In this document: positions 43,594 through 52,720 of the stretch, one piece after another
How positions within the stretch are numbered: position 1 is the stretch's first letter
Layout of the letters: each line of letters begins with the position of its first letter
Source of the DNA: Bradyrhizobium sp. Tv2a-2
GTDB lineage: Bacteria > Pseudomonadota > Alphaproteobacteria > Rhizobiales > Xanthobacteraceae
Assembly (NCBI RefSeq): GCF_000472425.1
Contig: NZ_AXAI01000010.1
Location: forward strand, 247,158 to 311,157
Direction: 5' to 3'
Length of the DNA: 64,000 nucleotides
The notes under the pieces: generated by a model
What the model saw: only the letters and a program-made list of their open reading frames with translations
What the model was told of the DNA's origin: nothing
The model's database searches: none
Translations under genes and position numbers: made by a program

Positions 43594-44850
43594 CTATTTC
43601 GCCCACTCGCCTTTGCGGAACACCGGCACGCGGCGGCCGTCGGCGTGGACGCCGTCAATATCGGTCTGGTCGGAGCCGATCATCCAATCGATGTGGATGA
43701 GGCTCCGGTTGCCGCCTTGGGCTGCGATCTGCTGCGGCGTCAGCTTGTCGCCGCCCACGAAGCACTTCGAGTAGCACTGGCCGAGCGCGATGTGGGAGGC
43801 AGCGTTCTCGTCGAACAGGGTGTTGAAGAACAAGAGCCCGCTTTTCGAGATCGGCGAGGAATGCGGCACCAACGCCACCTCGCCGAGCCTGCGCGCGCCC
43901 TCGTCGGTGTCGAGCACCTTGCTCAGGACTTCCTCGCCGCGGCTGGCGCGCGCTTCGACGATCCGACCCTCCTCGAACTTCACCGCGATGTTGTCGATCA
44001 GCGTGCCCTGGTAGGACAGGGGCTTCGACGACACCACATGGCCTTCGACGCGCCGGCAATGCGGCGTGGTGAAGACTTCTTCGGTCGGGATGTTGGCGTT
44101 GCAGATGATGCCATTCTTGGCCTGCGACGCGCCGCCTTCCCATTCATGGCCGTCGGCAAGCCCGATGGTCAGGTCCGTGCCGGGCCCCGTGTAATGAAGC
44201 GCGGCAAAGCGCTGGCCGTTGAGCCATTCGGTGCGTTCGCGCAAGGCGGCATTATGCGTCTCCCAGGCGGACAGGGCATCGGCGCGGTCAACGCGCGACG
44301 CTGCAAAGATCGCGTCCGCAAGCTTTGCGACCGCGACGTCTTCCGGCTCCTCCGGAAACACCTGCTTGGCCCAGGACGGGCTCGGATAGGCGATGATGTT
44401 CCAATTGGTGTCGAAGTTGACGATCTTTTCCAGCGCCGGCTGGTAGGCCATCGAATTGGCCTTGCTGGCGCGCGCGACCTTCACCGGATCCTCGCCCGAC
44501 AGCAGCATCGGGTTGTCGCCGACGATGGCGAGCCGTGCGGTATTGTCCCCGAACGCCTCCGCCATCCCCTTGTAGAGCCAGTTGGCGGCATGATCGAAAC
44601 CGCCGTCATGGCCGTAGCGATAGCGTGCCAGCGTCACCGTCTCGTCGGACAGAATCGGCGTGACGATGCCGGCGCCGGCCTTGTAGGCATATTCGGCGAT
44701 CTTGCGCACCAGCGGCAGCGCCACGGCCGGCGCGGTCAATAGCAAGTCCTGCCCTTCGCGCAGGTGCAAGCCGACCTTGATCGCGACTTCCGCGAGACGG
44801 TCGAGCTTGACGGGATCAATGGGCGAAGGATTGCGCTGAGATGCGGTCAT
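43594..44850 (-). CDS. M29-family aminopeptidase (AmpS/PepS type)
   Basis: 418 residues from the ATG at 44850; an in-frame start at 44925 adds 25 non-conserved residues. M29 landmarks: NIPTEEVFTTPHCRRVEGHV (metal-ligand Glu and His), FEEGRIVEARA (Glu), NTLFDENAASHIALGQCY (acid and His), and HIDWMIGSDQTDIDG (His, Asp). The family is made up of cytoplasmic, metal-dependent leucyl-type aminopeptidases that work on short peptides. It stands alone; no regulatory feature seen. Confidence 0.92.
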   Translation of the reverse strand: MTASQRNPSPIDPVKLDRLAEVAIKVGLHLREGQDLLLTAPAVALPLVRKIAEYAYKAGAGIVTPILSDETVTLARYRYGHDGGFDHAANWLYKGMAEAFGDNTARLAIVGDNPMLLSGEDPVKVARASKANSMAYQPALEKIVNFDTNWNIIAYPSPSWAKQVFPEEPEDVAVAKLADAIFAASRVDRADALSAWETHNAALRERTEWLNGQRFAALHYTGPGTDLTIGLADGHEWEGGASQAKNGIICNANIPTEEVFTTPHCRRVEGHVVSSKPLSYQGTLIDNIAVKFEEGRIVEARASRGEEVLSKVLDTDEGARRLGEVALVPHSSPISKSGLLFFNTLFDENAASHIALGQCYSKCFVGGDKLTPQQIAAQGGNRSLIHIDWMIGSDQTDIDGVHADGRRVPVFRKGEWAK

Positions 44851-44963
44851 AGGTGGCTTGGCCTGTTGTTGAGCACGAATCCAATATAGTGCGATTGGCG
44901 CGCCGTGGAAGCACCATAGGCACACACCGGTGTTTTACCGTTGTCGCGGCTTTTCGCTTGACG

Positions 44964-46406
44964 TCAACGCGGAACGCCGTTGGACGCGCCGGATGCCCCC
45001 GCCTGCACCTGCGACGGCGCCGCCGCAAACGACAGTCTGGCCTTCAGCCCCGGCGCGTTGGGCAGGAGCTCGATCTGCGCCCCATGCAGGCGGGCCACCG
45101 CGGCGACGAGGCTGAGGCCGAGCCCGTTTCCCGGCGCATAGCGGGACTGTTCGAGGCGGTAGAAGCGCTTGAAGACGTGCTCATGCTCGCAAGGCGGGAT
45201 GCCGGGTCCGTCGTCAGCGATTGAAATGACCGGCCGGCCGTCAATCGTCTCGCAAGCCACGACGACCTCGCCACCGGCGCGGCCATGCTTGAGCGCATTG
45301 TCGACGAGATTGGCGATGGCATCGAAGATCAGATCGCGGTCGCCGGTTGCCATCACTTCGCGATCGCCTGTCAGCACGAGGCGGGTGCCGTCCCGCTCCG
45401 CCGCGGCATCGTATAATTCGACGACCCCGCCCGCGATTTCGACCAGGTCAACGGTGCGGAAGCCGCCCTTGCGGGCCTGGGTTTCGATCTGCGCGATCCG
45501 CACGATAGAGGCGAAGATGCGCAGTACGGCATCGAGGTCGGCGATGGCATCGCCGATCAGCGCCTGGTCGCTCTCGGCGGCACGCTCGCCGAGATAGGCC
45601 TTCTCCAGCCGGCCGCGCATGCGCGTCAGCGGCGTCCGCAGATCGTGCGCGACATTGTCGCTGACCTGCCTTACCTCGCCCATCAGCGTCTCGATGCGAT
45701 CGAGCATCTGGTTCAGGCTTTCAGCGACGCGGTCCCATTCGTCATGGCTGCCGCGCAAGGGGATGCGCTGATCCAGTCCGCTTGCCATGATGGCGCGGCT
45801 CGTGGCGTTGATCTGCTCGATCCGCCCCACGGTGCGCCGCGTCACCAGGATGCTCGCCATGACAGCGAGGGCGAAGATCAGCAAGACGCTCGAGATCACC
45901 GCCGCCTTTATCGACGCCGTGAAGCTGTCGAGATCGCTGATATCGCGCCCGGCTATCAGGCGATCGCCGTTCGGAAATGTCTCGACGATCCCGCGCAGCA
46001 GTGGCTGACCTGCGCCTCCCGATGCGGATTTGGCTCCGCGAAATTCGACCCATCCCGAGGAAGCAGCGGCCTGCGGCCATTCCCTGACATTGCCCGCAAG
46101 CACGCGCAACGAGGGATCGACGAGAAGGTAGACACGGTCCGCAAAACTTTTGTCGGCCCGGCGTGCGTCGATCTGCGCAATCACCCCCTCGCGGCCCAAG
46201 CGTTCATAACTTTCCCGCAGGCTTGCAATTTCGGTCAGGATGGCGCGATCGGACCGGCTGCGGACATAGGAGGCGGTCGACAGATAGACATAGGCGAAGA
46301 TCGCAGCCGCGATGACGCCGAAGGTTCCGATCGCGATCAGCGCGAGCTTGAACGTCGACGAGGTGAGGGTCTTAGCCAGGAGCACGGAGGCGATATCCAA
46401 CACCAC
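44964..46406 (-). CDS. Two-component sensor histidine kinase (EnvZ/PhoQ-like architecture)
   Basis: 480 residues. A first helix (about 18-42), a periplasmic sensor (about 43-165) without a recognised domain, a second helix (about 170-190), HAMP, then HisKA with His254 in NVAHDLRTPL and the ATPase domain with N-box NALKHGR, D(G)PG loop DDGPGIP and G2 loop GNGLGLSL. The gene overlaps the response-regulator gene by 35 bp, so the two proteins form a pair. The sensed signal is unknown. Confidence 0.93.
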   Translation of the reverse strand: MVLDIASVLLAKTLTSSTFKLALIAIGTFGVIAAAIFAYVYLSTASYVRSRSDRAILTEIASLRESYERLGREGVIAQIDARRADKSFADRVYLLVDPSLRVLAGNVREWPQAAASSGWVEFRGAKSASGGAGQPLLRGIVETFPNGDRLIAGRDISDLDSFTASIKAAVISSVLLIFALAVMASILVTRRTVGRIEQINATSRAIMASGLDQRIPLRGSHDEWDRVAESLNQMLDRIETLMGEVRQVSDNVAHDLRTPLTRMRGRLEKAYLGERAAESDQALIGDAIADLDAVLRIFASIVRIAQIETQARKGGFRTVDLVEIAGGVVELYDAAAERDGTRLVLTGDREVMATGDRDLIFDAIANLVDNALKHGRAGGEVVVACETIDGRPVISIADDGPGIPPCEHEHVFKRFYRLEQSRYAPGNGLGLSLVAAVARLHGAQIELLPNAPGLKARLSFAAAPSQVQAGASGASNGVPR

Positions 46407-47064
46407 GGACCGTGTGAATCAGCGGATAGTCCTGCTGGTCGTCGACCTTGCGACGCACGCGCCCGACGTAAACGTCGATGATGTTGGTCGACGGATCGAA
46501 ATGCAGATCCCAGACGTGCTGCAGCAGCATCGCGCGCGACACCACGCGGCCCTCATTGCGTACCAGGTACTCCAGCAGCTCGAACTCCTTCGGCAGCAGC
46601 ATGATCTCCTTGCCGCGCCGACTCGCGGTGCGCGAGATCAGGTCGACCGCGAGGTCGCCGACGCGCAGGATAGTCTCCTTAACGACCGTCTCGCTGCGGC
46701 GAAGCAGCGCTTCGAGCCGCGCGAGGAGCTCGACGAAGGAGAACGGCTTGACCAGGTAATCGTCGCCGCCTGCACGCAGTCCGCGCACGCGATCGTCGAC
46801 CTCCCCGAGCGCGCTGATGATCAGGAAAGGCGCCGAGATGCCGTCGTCGCGGAGCTGACGCATCACGGCAATGCCGTCGATGTCGGGCAGCATGCGGTCG
46901 ATCGTGATCACGCCGTAATCGCGGCATCCGGCGCGGCTCACCGCTTCGCGGCCCGTTGTCGCAAGGTCGACGAGATAGCCGCTGCTGGCGAGCTGTTCGG
47001 TCAGCTGACCGGCGGTTTCCGGATCGTCCTCGACGACGAGAATGCGGCGATGACCTCCCGTCAT
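46372..47064 (-). CDS. Two-component response regulator (OmpR/PhoB family)
   Basis: 230 residues. Receiver domain with acidic pocket Glu12-Asp13-Asp14, phosphoacceptor Asp56 (ITIDRMLPDIDG) and Lys106 (YLVKPF), then a winged-helix DNA-binding domain (LPKEFELLEYLVRNEGRVVSR, DVYVGRVRRKVD). It acts with the kinase encoded downstream. It follows the glycine-rich protein gene by about 100 bp on the same strand. Confidence 0.94.
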   Translation of the reverse strand: MTGGHRRILVVEDDPETAGQLTEQLASSGYLVDLATTGREAVSRAGCRDYGVITIDRMLPDIDGIAVMRQLRDDGISAPFLIISALGEVDDRVRGLRAGGDDYLVKPFSFVELLARLEALLRRSETVVKETILRVGDLAVDLISRTASRRGKEIMLLPKEFELLEYLVRNEGRVVSRAMLLQHVWDLHFDPSTNIIDVYVGRVRRKVDDQQDYPLIHTVRGVGYRLRAPG

Positions 47065-47166
47065 GATCTTCCTCCGAGGAGTTCTGCACCGAGGGTCGCC
47101 ACCAGCCGATGCCCAGGTTTACGCAAATCCGCCGGTGGCGATCATCACAATGACGTGGATCGGCCG

Positions 47167-47781
47167 TCAGTAATAGCCGTAGTCGCCGCATACATTCACC
47201 CACTGCGGCCCGTACGCTGTCCAGACGCGGCTCCAGCAGGTGTCGTAGCCGTAGTCGTAGCCGTAGGGGAAGCCGAAGCCAACGAATGCAAAGCGGCGGA
47301 AGCGGTTATGGAAGAAGGGGTGATGGAAGTGAGCGAAGCGCGGGCCGAAGGCGCCGTGCGCAAAGCGCGAGCCGACAAAGCCCGGGCCGCCAACAAAGCG
47401 TGGGCCGCCAAAGCCGGGACCTCTGACGCCAGGTCCTCTGAAGCCAGGCGCTGCGAAGCCGGGACGACTGAAACCAGGCCCGGGGCCGATGGCGGCGAAA
47501 CTCCCGCGGCCGCCCATCCCGCCGAAGTGCGCGCCGCCGCCCATGCCGCCGCGCATACCACCCCCAAATCCACCCCCGAATCCGCCTCCTCCCATCCCGT
47601 GCCCACCGCCGCCAAAGCCACCACCACCACCGAAGCCACCTCCGCCCCCGCCGTGCCCACCTCCACCTCCACCGCCACCGCCTCCACCGCCGCCTCCTCC
47701 GCGGCCGAGAGCGGGCGAAGCCAGGGCGAGCGCAGCCACGACCACGCCCGCGACAAGTGATTTCGCAAATTTATGGTTCAT
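47167..47781 (-). CDS. Glycine-rich exported protein
   Basis: 204 residues. Signal peptide MNHKFAKSLVAGVVVAALALASPALG, then an almost pure glycine block (about residues 27-75, with H, F and M inserts), a proline/glycine/phenylalanine middle (PGFRGPGVRGPGFGGP), and a basic aromatic C-terminus ending TCWSRVWTAYGPQWVNVCGDYGYY with two Cys that could form a disulfide. This layout is common in small rhizobial envelope proteins of unknown function. It lies directly upstream of the two-component genes on the same strand. Confidence 0.85.
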   Translation of the reverse strand: MNHKFAKSLVAGVVVAALALASPALGRGGGGGGGGGGGGGGGHGGGGGGFGGGGGFGGGGHGMGGGGFGGGFGGGMRGGMGGGAHFGGMGGRGSFAAIGPGPGFSRPGFAAPGFRGPGVRGPGFGGPRFVGGPGFVGSRFAHGAFGPRFAHFHHPFFHNRFRRFAFVGFGFPYGYDYGYDTCWSRVWTAYGPQWVNVCGDYGYY

Positions 47782-47944
47782 CGTGAGTCTCCATTTCGCG
47801 CAGCAAGCGCTGAATGCCGCCGCTGAGAAGATCAGGAGACCGAAGTCGCGATGTCACTTCAAATGAAAAATGCGCTAGATTCTGACACCGAAGTTAGTCT
47901 CGCGCACATCGCCGTGAAGTATCGGCACGCTCTTGTTACGAATG

Positions 47945-48880
47945 TCACGAAGCGTCCCACGTGAAGGCTTCGACCTCGCGGCGGCGGCCGAGCATGAAGG
48001 CATCCGCCACGAGCTGCAGCGGCGAGAGGTCGACATCGCTCTCGCCGTTCCGCACCAGCTCAACGAAGCGGCGGTAGAGCAGTTGGTAGGACTGCTTCTT
48101 CTCGTCGACCACTACTTCGTCGCCTGCAACGAGTCGGGAGCCACCGCCGGAGAGCACAACGGTTCCCTTGTCGGTCTCGAAGCGCATTTCCCAGCTGTGA
48201 TTCTTGGTCTCGCGAAAATCGAGGCTCGCGTGGACCGGCAAGCCTGCGCTGTCGGAGAGATCAAGCTCGGCGGCGATCGGGCCCGCACGGTTGGCGGGAA
48301 CGTCGAGGCTTGCCGAAGTTACAAACAAGGGCTGTGGCAGGATACGGGTGAGGATCGACAGCGCATTGATGCCGGGATCGAACACGCCGAAACCGCCCGG
48401 CTCAAAGATCCAATCCTGGCCCGGATGCCAGACGCGGACATCCTCTTTCCAGTTAATGACGACACGTCCGATCTTGCGTTCGGCAAGCAGGCGCCGCGCC
48501 GGCTCGACAGCCGGCGAGAAGCGCGCATGCCAGCTCTGAAACAGCGTCCGCCGGGCCTCGCGCGCAGCGGCTACCAGGGGAGCGATCTCGGTCACGGCAC
48601 ACGCCGGCGGCTTCTCCATGAACACATGTTTTCGCGCAGCAAGCGCGATAGTGGCCTGCGCGCGCCGGATCTGCGGCGGTGTGGCGAGCGCGACCGCATC
48701 GATCTCTGGTCCGTCACGCAACAGCGCCTCCAGCGAACGGAAAAGCGGCACAGCAGCGGTGACGGAATTGGGATCGGCCACGGCCACCAGGGCCACGCCG
48801 TCGGTTGCCGCGATTGCCGGCACATGCTGGTCATGCGCGATCTTGCCGAAGCCGACAATCGCCAGTCGAAGCTCGCTCAC
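47945..48880 (-). CDS. Gfo/Idh/MocA-family NAD(P)-dependent oxidoreductase
   Basis: 311 residues. The start is taken as the GTG at 48880 (AAAGGA seven bases upstream), because LRLAIVGFGKIAHDQHVPAI, the dinucleotide-binding strand, follows at once; longer readings into 49279 have no homology. Landmarks: VAVADP, EKPPACAVTEI (the catalytic Lys of the EKP motif) and GGFGVFDPGINALSIL. The EKP context resembles D-galactose 1-dehydrogenases, but the substrate is a guess. The reaction is oxidation or reduction of a sugar or inositol-type polyol. Confidence 0.9.
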   Translation of the reverse strand: MSELRLAIVGFGKIAHDQHVPAIAATDGVALVAVADPNSVTAAVPLFRSLEALLRDGPEIDAVALATPPQIRRAQATIALAARKHVFMEKPPACAVTEIAPLVAAAREARRTLFQSWHARFSPAVEPARRLLAERKIGRVVINWKEDVRVWHPGQDWIFEPGGFGVFDPGINALSILTRILPQPLFVTSASLDVPANRAGPIAAELDLSDSAGLPVHASLDFRETKNHSWEMRFETDKGTVVLSGGGSRLVAGDEVVVDEKKQSYQLLYRRFVELVRNGESDVDLSPLQLVADAFMLGRRREVEAFTWDAS

Positions 48881-48954
48881 TTTGAATCCTTTGAATTGAG
48901 TGCCGGAGCCGGCGGGGACGAGGGCCCGAGCATACCGGCAGCGGGCCCCACCGG

Positions 48955-49284
48955 GAAGCCGCTGCGACGTCTCACCTCTCCGCGCCCACGCTGAAGGAAG
49001 GCGCTTTCGAGCCGCTCGCACTCGCCGCGGGGCGCACGCGCAAAATGATGGAGCCGCTTCTCCTGAGGCCGCCGATGAAATCGGCAGCGCGCGCCTCCCA
49101 TCCCGGTGAGGAGATGCTGTGCGTCGTGCACGGGCGGATCGCGATTCTGCTCGACGGCGAAGAACTCGTGCTGTCGAAAGGCGACTGTCTTTATTTCTCC
49201 GGCGAGACACCGCACGAGGTGCGGAGCCTCGGCAAGCAGAAAGCCGAAGTGTTGGTCGTGGTGGCACAGACCGGTGCAACTTAA
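48955..49284 (+). pseudogene. Cupin domain remnant, probably from an HTH-cupin regulator
   Basis: The frame read from about 48955 to the stop at 49284 gives an isolated C-terminal cupin: KEGAFEPLALAAGRTRKMM, HPGEEMLCVVHGRIAILLDG, LSKGDCLYFSGETPHEVRS. This is the ligand domain of XRE-type HTH-cupin transcription factors. The similarity starts before the first possible ATG (49045), while the expected N-terminal HTH is absent and a stop lies at 48892. It is most simply a truncated gene, although a small stand-alone cupin starting at 49045 is possible. Confidence 0.55.
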
Positions 49285-49313
49285 AACACGAGTCTCAGCA
49301 GATCTGCGCTCGC

Positions 49314-50114
49314 TCAGGCGCGGCAGGTCAGCCCGCCATCGACCACGAGCTCGATGCCGGTGATGTAGCGGGATTCGTCGGAGGCCAGAAACAGCGCGGC
49401 GTTGGCGACGTCCCAGGCTTCGCCCATATGCCCCATCGGCACCTGCGCGTCGCGGGCGCGCCACATCGCCTCGATATCGCCCTTGGCATAGCTCTGCGCA
49501 AGGCCGGCGGAATGCTCGACCATCGGGGTCTTCATCAGGCCGGGCAGGATGGCGTTGACGCGGACATGTTTCGGCGCGAACTCGACCGCGGTCGTGCGCG
49601 TCATCTGGTTCATTGCCGCCTTGCTGGTGCCGTAGCTGACGTAGGAGATGCCGACATGGCGGATCGAGGCAATGGATGAAATATTGATGATGGAGCCGCC
49701 GCCCTGGCCGATCATGACCGGGATGACGTGCTTCATGGCGAGATAGGCGCTCTTGAGGTTGACCGCAAAGACGCGGTCCCATTCCGCCTCCGTCACCTCG
49801 ACCACGCTGCCCATTTCGGCGATGCCGACATTGTTGTGCAGCACGTCGATGCGGCCAAAGGCCTTCCGGCAGGCGGCGACCATGGCTTCGACCTCGGCTG
49901 CTTTCGAAACATCGGCCGCGAAGGCTGCCGCGTTGCCGCCCTCGCCGGTGATGATCTTCACCGTCTCTTCCGCAGCCGCGAGATTGCGGTCGACGCAGAA
50001 CACCTGCGCACCCTCGCGCGCAAAGGTCACCGCTGTCGCCTTGCCGTTGCCCCAGCCCGGGCCGATCGATCCGGCGCCCACCAGCAATGCCGTCTTGCCC
50101 TTGAGCCGATCCAT
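49314..50114 (-). CDS. SDR-family NAD(P)-dependent oxidoreductase
   Basis: 266 residues from the ATG at 50114, with GGGAGAGG upstream. Cofactor motif GAGSIGPGWGNG (a longer glycine motif than the usual TGxxxGxG), NNVGIAEMG, active-site Ser-Tyr-Lys in INISSIASI and YGTSK, and VNAILPGLMKTPM. Classical short-chain dehydrogenase length. The substrate is not identifiable; the neighbouring genes face the other way. Confidence 0.92.
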   Translation of the reverse strand: MDRLKGKTALLVGAGSIGPGWGNGKATAVTFAREGAQVFCVDRNLAAAEETVKIITGEGGNAAAFAADVSKAAEVEAMVAACRKAFGRIDVLHNNVGIAEMGSVVEVTEAEWDRVFAVNLKSAYLAMKHVIPVMIGQGGGSIINISSIASIRHVGISYVSYGTSKAAMNQMTRTTAVEFAPKHVRVNAILPGLMKTPMVEHSAGLAQSYAKGDIEAMWRARDAQVPMGHMGEAWDVANAALFLASDESRYITGIELVVDGGLTCRA

Positions 50115-50302
50115 GGCGCCTCTCCCTTGCCGTTTCTTTTGCCGATGTGCTCGGCTTCGCCTACACGGCGGCCGCTCGTCAAGCCGTCCGAATGGCCGAC
50201 CTTCCCTGCCCGTTTCGCACTGGCAACGGCTACCTCCACCGCGTAGTGTGCCCCGCGCCAAGCCGGCCCGTTCAAGAGGCCGGCCATTCGGGAGAACGCC
50301 TA

Positions 50303-51478
50303 ATGCCTGCCAATCGCTTTGTCCGCATATCGCTATCGGCCGCCCTGCTGCTTTGCGGTTCTAGCCTGCTGAGCAGCGCGCTTGCCAAACCCTTCATGAT
50401 CGTAGGTCTCGACGAGAAGACCGTGTGGGATGACGACGGCAAGCCGATCCTCTCGCTGCCCGGCAAGGATCAGGTCCTGATCGTCGATCTCGCCAATCCC
50501 GAGAACCCCAAGATCGTGGCGAGCCTGCCGCTGAAGAATTCCGTGGTGGGACCGCCAGTCAATGTCGACATCGATCCCACCGGCTCCGTCGCGCTGGTCG
50601 CCGATTCCGTCGACGTCACCAAGGACGGCGATGCGCTGAAGCAGGTGCCGGACAACAAGATCTATGTCATCGATCTCAAGGCGAACCCGCCGAAGCTCGC
50701 TGCGACCATCACCGGCGGCAAGCAGCCCTCGGGCCTCAGCTTCAGCCCTGATGGCAAGATGGCGCTGGTCGCCAACCGCGGCGACAACACGATCAGCGTG
50801 CTCTCGGTCAATGGCACCGACGTCAAGATCACGGACACCGTACAGATGCCTGACAGCGTCTCGCAGGTGGTGTTCACGCCGGACGGTAAGCGCGCGCTGA
50901 CCACGCGCTTTCCTGCCCACAAGGTATCCCTGCTCGACATCGCCAATGGCAAGGTGACCTACGGCAAGATCGACCTGCCGACGGGACAGTGGCCCTACAA
51001 TGTCGTGGTCTCGCCCAACGGCAAAATTGCGCTCACCTCTGACAATGGCGGCGCCGGCTCCTCCGACGGCAGCGTCGACACCACCAGCGTGATCGACCTG
51101 GAGGCCAACCCGCCGCGCATCATCGACCGCGTCGTGGTCGGAGACGGCCCCGAGGGCCTGGCGATGAGCCCGAAGGGCGATCTCGCGGTGGCCGCGATCC
51201 TGCGCGGATCCAACATGAAGAAGGCGTTCTTCTACAAAAAGGACGGCAGCCTCTCGATCCTGAAGATCGACGGCAAGAAGGTGACCAAGACCCAGGACAT
51301 CGAGGTCGGCGGCCTGCCCGAAGCCGTCGCCTTCACGCCTGACGGCAAATATATCCTGGCCGGCAACTTCCTGAGCGAGGATTTCTCCATTCTCAAGGTC
51401 AACGGCACCAGGGTCACCGATACCGGCAAGCGCTTCAAAGTGCCGGGTCATCCGGCATCGGCGCGCATGGGGCATTGA
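50303..51478 (+). CDS. Exported YncE-like beta-propeller protein
   Basis: 391 residues from the ATG at 50303 (GGGAG nine bases upstream). Signal peptide of about 33 residues (SLLSSALA). At least six repeats of the type NPPKLAATITGGKQPSGLSFSPDGKMALVANRG (YVTN/YncE blades; xFTPDGKxxLxAN) fill the mature part. Such periplasmic propellers bind proteins or cofactors; no catalytic motif is visible. Followed by a strong hairpin at 51516. Confidence 0.85.
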   Translation: MPANRFVRISLSAALLLCGSSLLSSALAKPFMIVGLDEKTVWDDDGKPILSLPGKDQVLIVDLANPENPKIVASLPLKNSVVGPPVNVDIDPTGSVALVADSVDVTKDGDALKQVPDNKIYVIDLKANPPKLAATITGGKQPSGLSFSPDGKMALVANRGDNTISVLSVNGTDVKITDTVQMPDSVSQVVFTPDGKRALTTRFPAHKVSLLDIANGKVTYGKIDLPTGQWPYNVVVSPNGKIALTSDNGGAGSSDGSVDTTSVIDLEANPPRIIDRVVVGDGPEGLAMSPKGDLAVAAILRGSNMKKAFFYKKDGSLSILKIDGKKVTKTQDIEVGGLPEAVAFTPDGKYILAGNFLSEDFSILKVNGTRVTDTGKRFKVPGHPASARMGH

Positions 51479-51515
51479 AGTCGGTAGAGAGGCGTGGCGC
51501 CCGTCCGCAGTTCAC

Positions 51516-51540
51516 CTCGCCCCGCGAAGAGCGGGGCGAG
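51516..51540. terminator. GC-rich hairpin between convergent genes
   Basis: CTCGCCCCGC-GAAGA-GCGGGGCGAG, a perfect 10-bp stem with a 5-base loop, 38 bp after the propeller gene and 25 bp before the end of the convergent gene at 51565. No T-run, as usual in high-GC alphaproteobacteria. Confidence 0.75.
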
Positions 51541-51564
51541 GAAGAGCTTCTACTTCCTCGGCCG

Positions 51565-52053
51565 TCACTGGAACGTCATGTCCAGGCATTTCGAGATATC
51601 GGAGCCGAGCCCTGACGAGATGATGATGCAGCCGCGCACCTTCTGTTCGGTGGTGTCGGCGGCCCAGATCGAATAGCCGCCCTGGCCGAAGAAGGAGTTG
51701 GTGTTCGGCGGCTCGGTTTCGGTGGCATCGAAGGCGTAGTTGGAATCGGTCTCGAAAATCCGCGGCCTCTTGGTGCAGCTGCCGTCGGTCTGCACGTTGA
51801 TCACTTCCTTGTTGTCACGGGTCAGCGCCAGCGAGACCTGACAACGGTAAGACTCCGAAGTCTTGGTGTTGAAGATATAAGTGTAGGACTTGCAGGTGGC
51901 GGTGTTGAGTTTGCCCGGCGCCAGCCCCCGGCTGCAGGATATCTTCTGGTTGTTTGCGAGCTTGAACAGTTCGTCGGCCTGCGCTGCGCCAACCAGCATC
52001 GACAGCAAGAGCGCAGTTCCCCCAAGAAATCTAACGACGGTCATACGAATCAT
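51565..52053 (-). CDS. Small exported cysteine-containing protein of unknown function
   Basis: 162 residues (start at 52053 or 52044; not decided). Signal peptide up to about AAQADE. The mature part has about six Cys (ISCSRG, ATCKSY, YRCQVS, GSCTKR, GCIII, KCLDM), enough for three disulfides, so it is probably periplasmic or secreted. No known domain recognised. Confidence 0.65.
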   Translation of the reverse strand: MIRMTVVRFLGGTALLLSMLVGAAQADELFKLANNQKISCSRGLAPGKLNTATCKSYTYIFNTKTSESYRCQVSLALTRDNKEVINVQTDGSCTKRPRIFETDSNYAFDATETEPPNTNSFFGQGGYSIWAADTTEQKVRGCIIISSGLGSDISKCLDMTFQ

Positions 52054-52242
52054 CCCTATGGCCTGCTTTTGTCCAATTGGTTCTAGTTGAATTGCGGAAC
52101 ATAGTCGTGGCGCAAGCGGCGGGAAATCACAAAGTCATGTCGCGACCTGTGATCGCATGCCTGGCCGCGATCATGTTGATCAGCCGCACTCGTTCGTGAT
52201 TTGTTCGAAGCGGGGCAACCTTTTCGGTTGGGGAGGACGACA

Positions 52243-52557
52243 ATGAGACGATTTGCAAACGGGATGGTTGTGTCCGCGCTCGTGCTGGGTGCGTTGTCCG
52301 GCGCCGCTTTTTCGACGGCAGCCCGGGCGCAAGCCGCAGCCCCCTGGGAGCTCAGGCCCGACACCGGCTATGCCTATGACAAGGAAGGCAAGACCTTTTC
52401 CTACAAGATGGGCACCAACAATGCCGGCGAGCTGCTGAAGGGTGCCAAAAAAGTGCCGAAGGGCACACTGTTCTTCATCGGCCAGAACGGCCAGCTCTAT
52501 ATGCGCACCGGGCCCTATCTCGAAGGCGACGGCAAGTTCAAGTTCGGCGGCAATTAG
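52243..52557 (+). CDS. Small exported protein of unknown function
   Basis: 104 residues from the ATG at 52243 (GGGGAGGA upstream). Signal peptide of about 33 residues, then a short mature domain (WELRPDTGYAYDKEGKTFSY, LKGAKKVPKGTLFFIGQNGQ, YLEGDGKFKFGGN). Small secreted proteins with this CBM-free pattern are common in Bradyrhizobium; no function is known. Confidence 0.65.
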   Translation: MRRFANGMVVSALVLGALSGAAFSTAARAQAAAPWELRPDTGYAYDKEGKTFSYKMGTNNAGELLKGAKKVPKGTLFFIGQNGQLYMRTGPYLEGDGKFKFGGN

Positions 52558-52615
52558 CCTCGCGGCGCACGGGCAAAGCCGTGACTTACGGTCCGTTTGC
52601 CCAACGTGACGGCAG

Positions 52616-52720
52616 CTAGAGCATGATCCGGAAAAGTGTGTAGCGGTTTTCCGGAAAGATCATGCTCAATCAAAGACCTAAAGCGCGATGACGATTCAGC
52701 CAAATCTCATCGCGCTTTAG
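52616..52720. repeat. RIME-like rhizobial palindromic element, copy 2 (inverted relative to copy 1)
   Basis: CTAGAGCATGATCCGGAAAAG...TCATCGCGCTTTAG, the reverse complement of the element at 40233-40338 with a handful of substitutions. The terminal CTTTAG gives the TAA stop (52717-52719, minus strand) of the gene at 52717-53907, exactly as the same end does for the amidohydrolase at copy 1. Confidence 0.88.

Noticed and set aside
47600..47720. A simple-sequence (GGN) repeat tract as a non-coding microsatellite
   Set aside because: It is in frame in the glycine-rich protein gene and follows a good signal peptide, so it is coding.
47851..47964. A 37-codon plus-strand frame beginning at 47851
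   Set aside because: It overlaps the 3' end of the oxidoreductase gene, the Shine-Dalgarno-like AGGAG is too far away, and no homology can be recognised.
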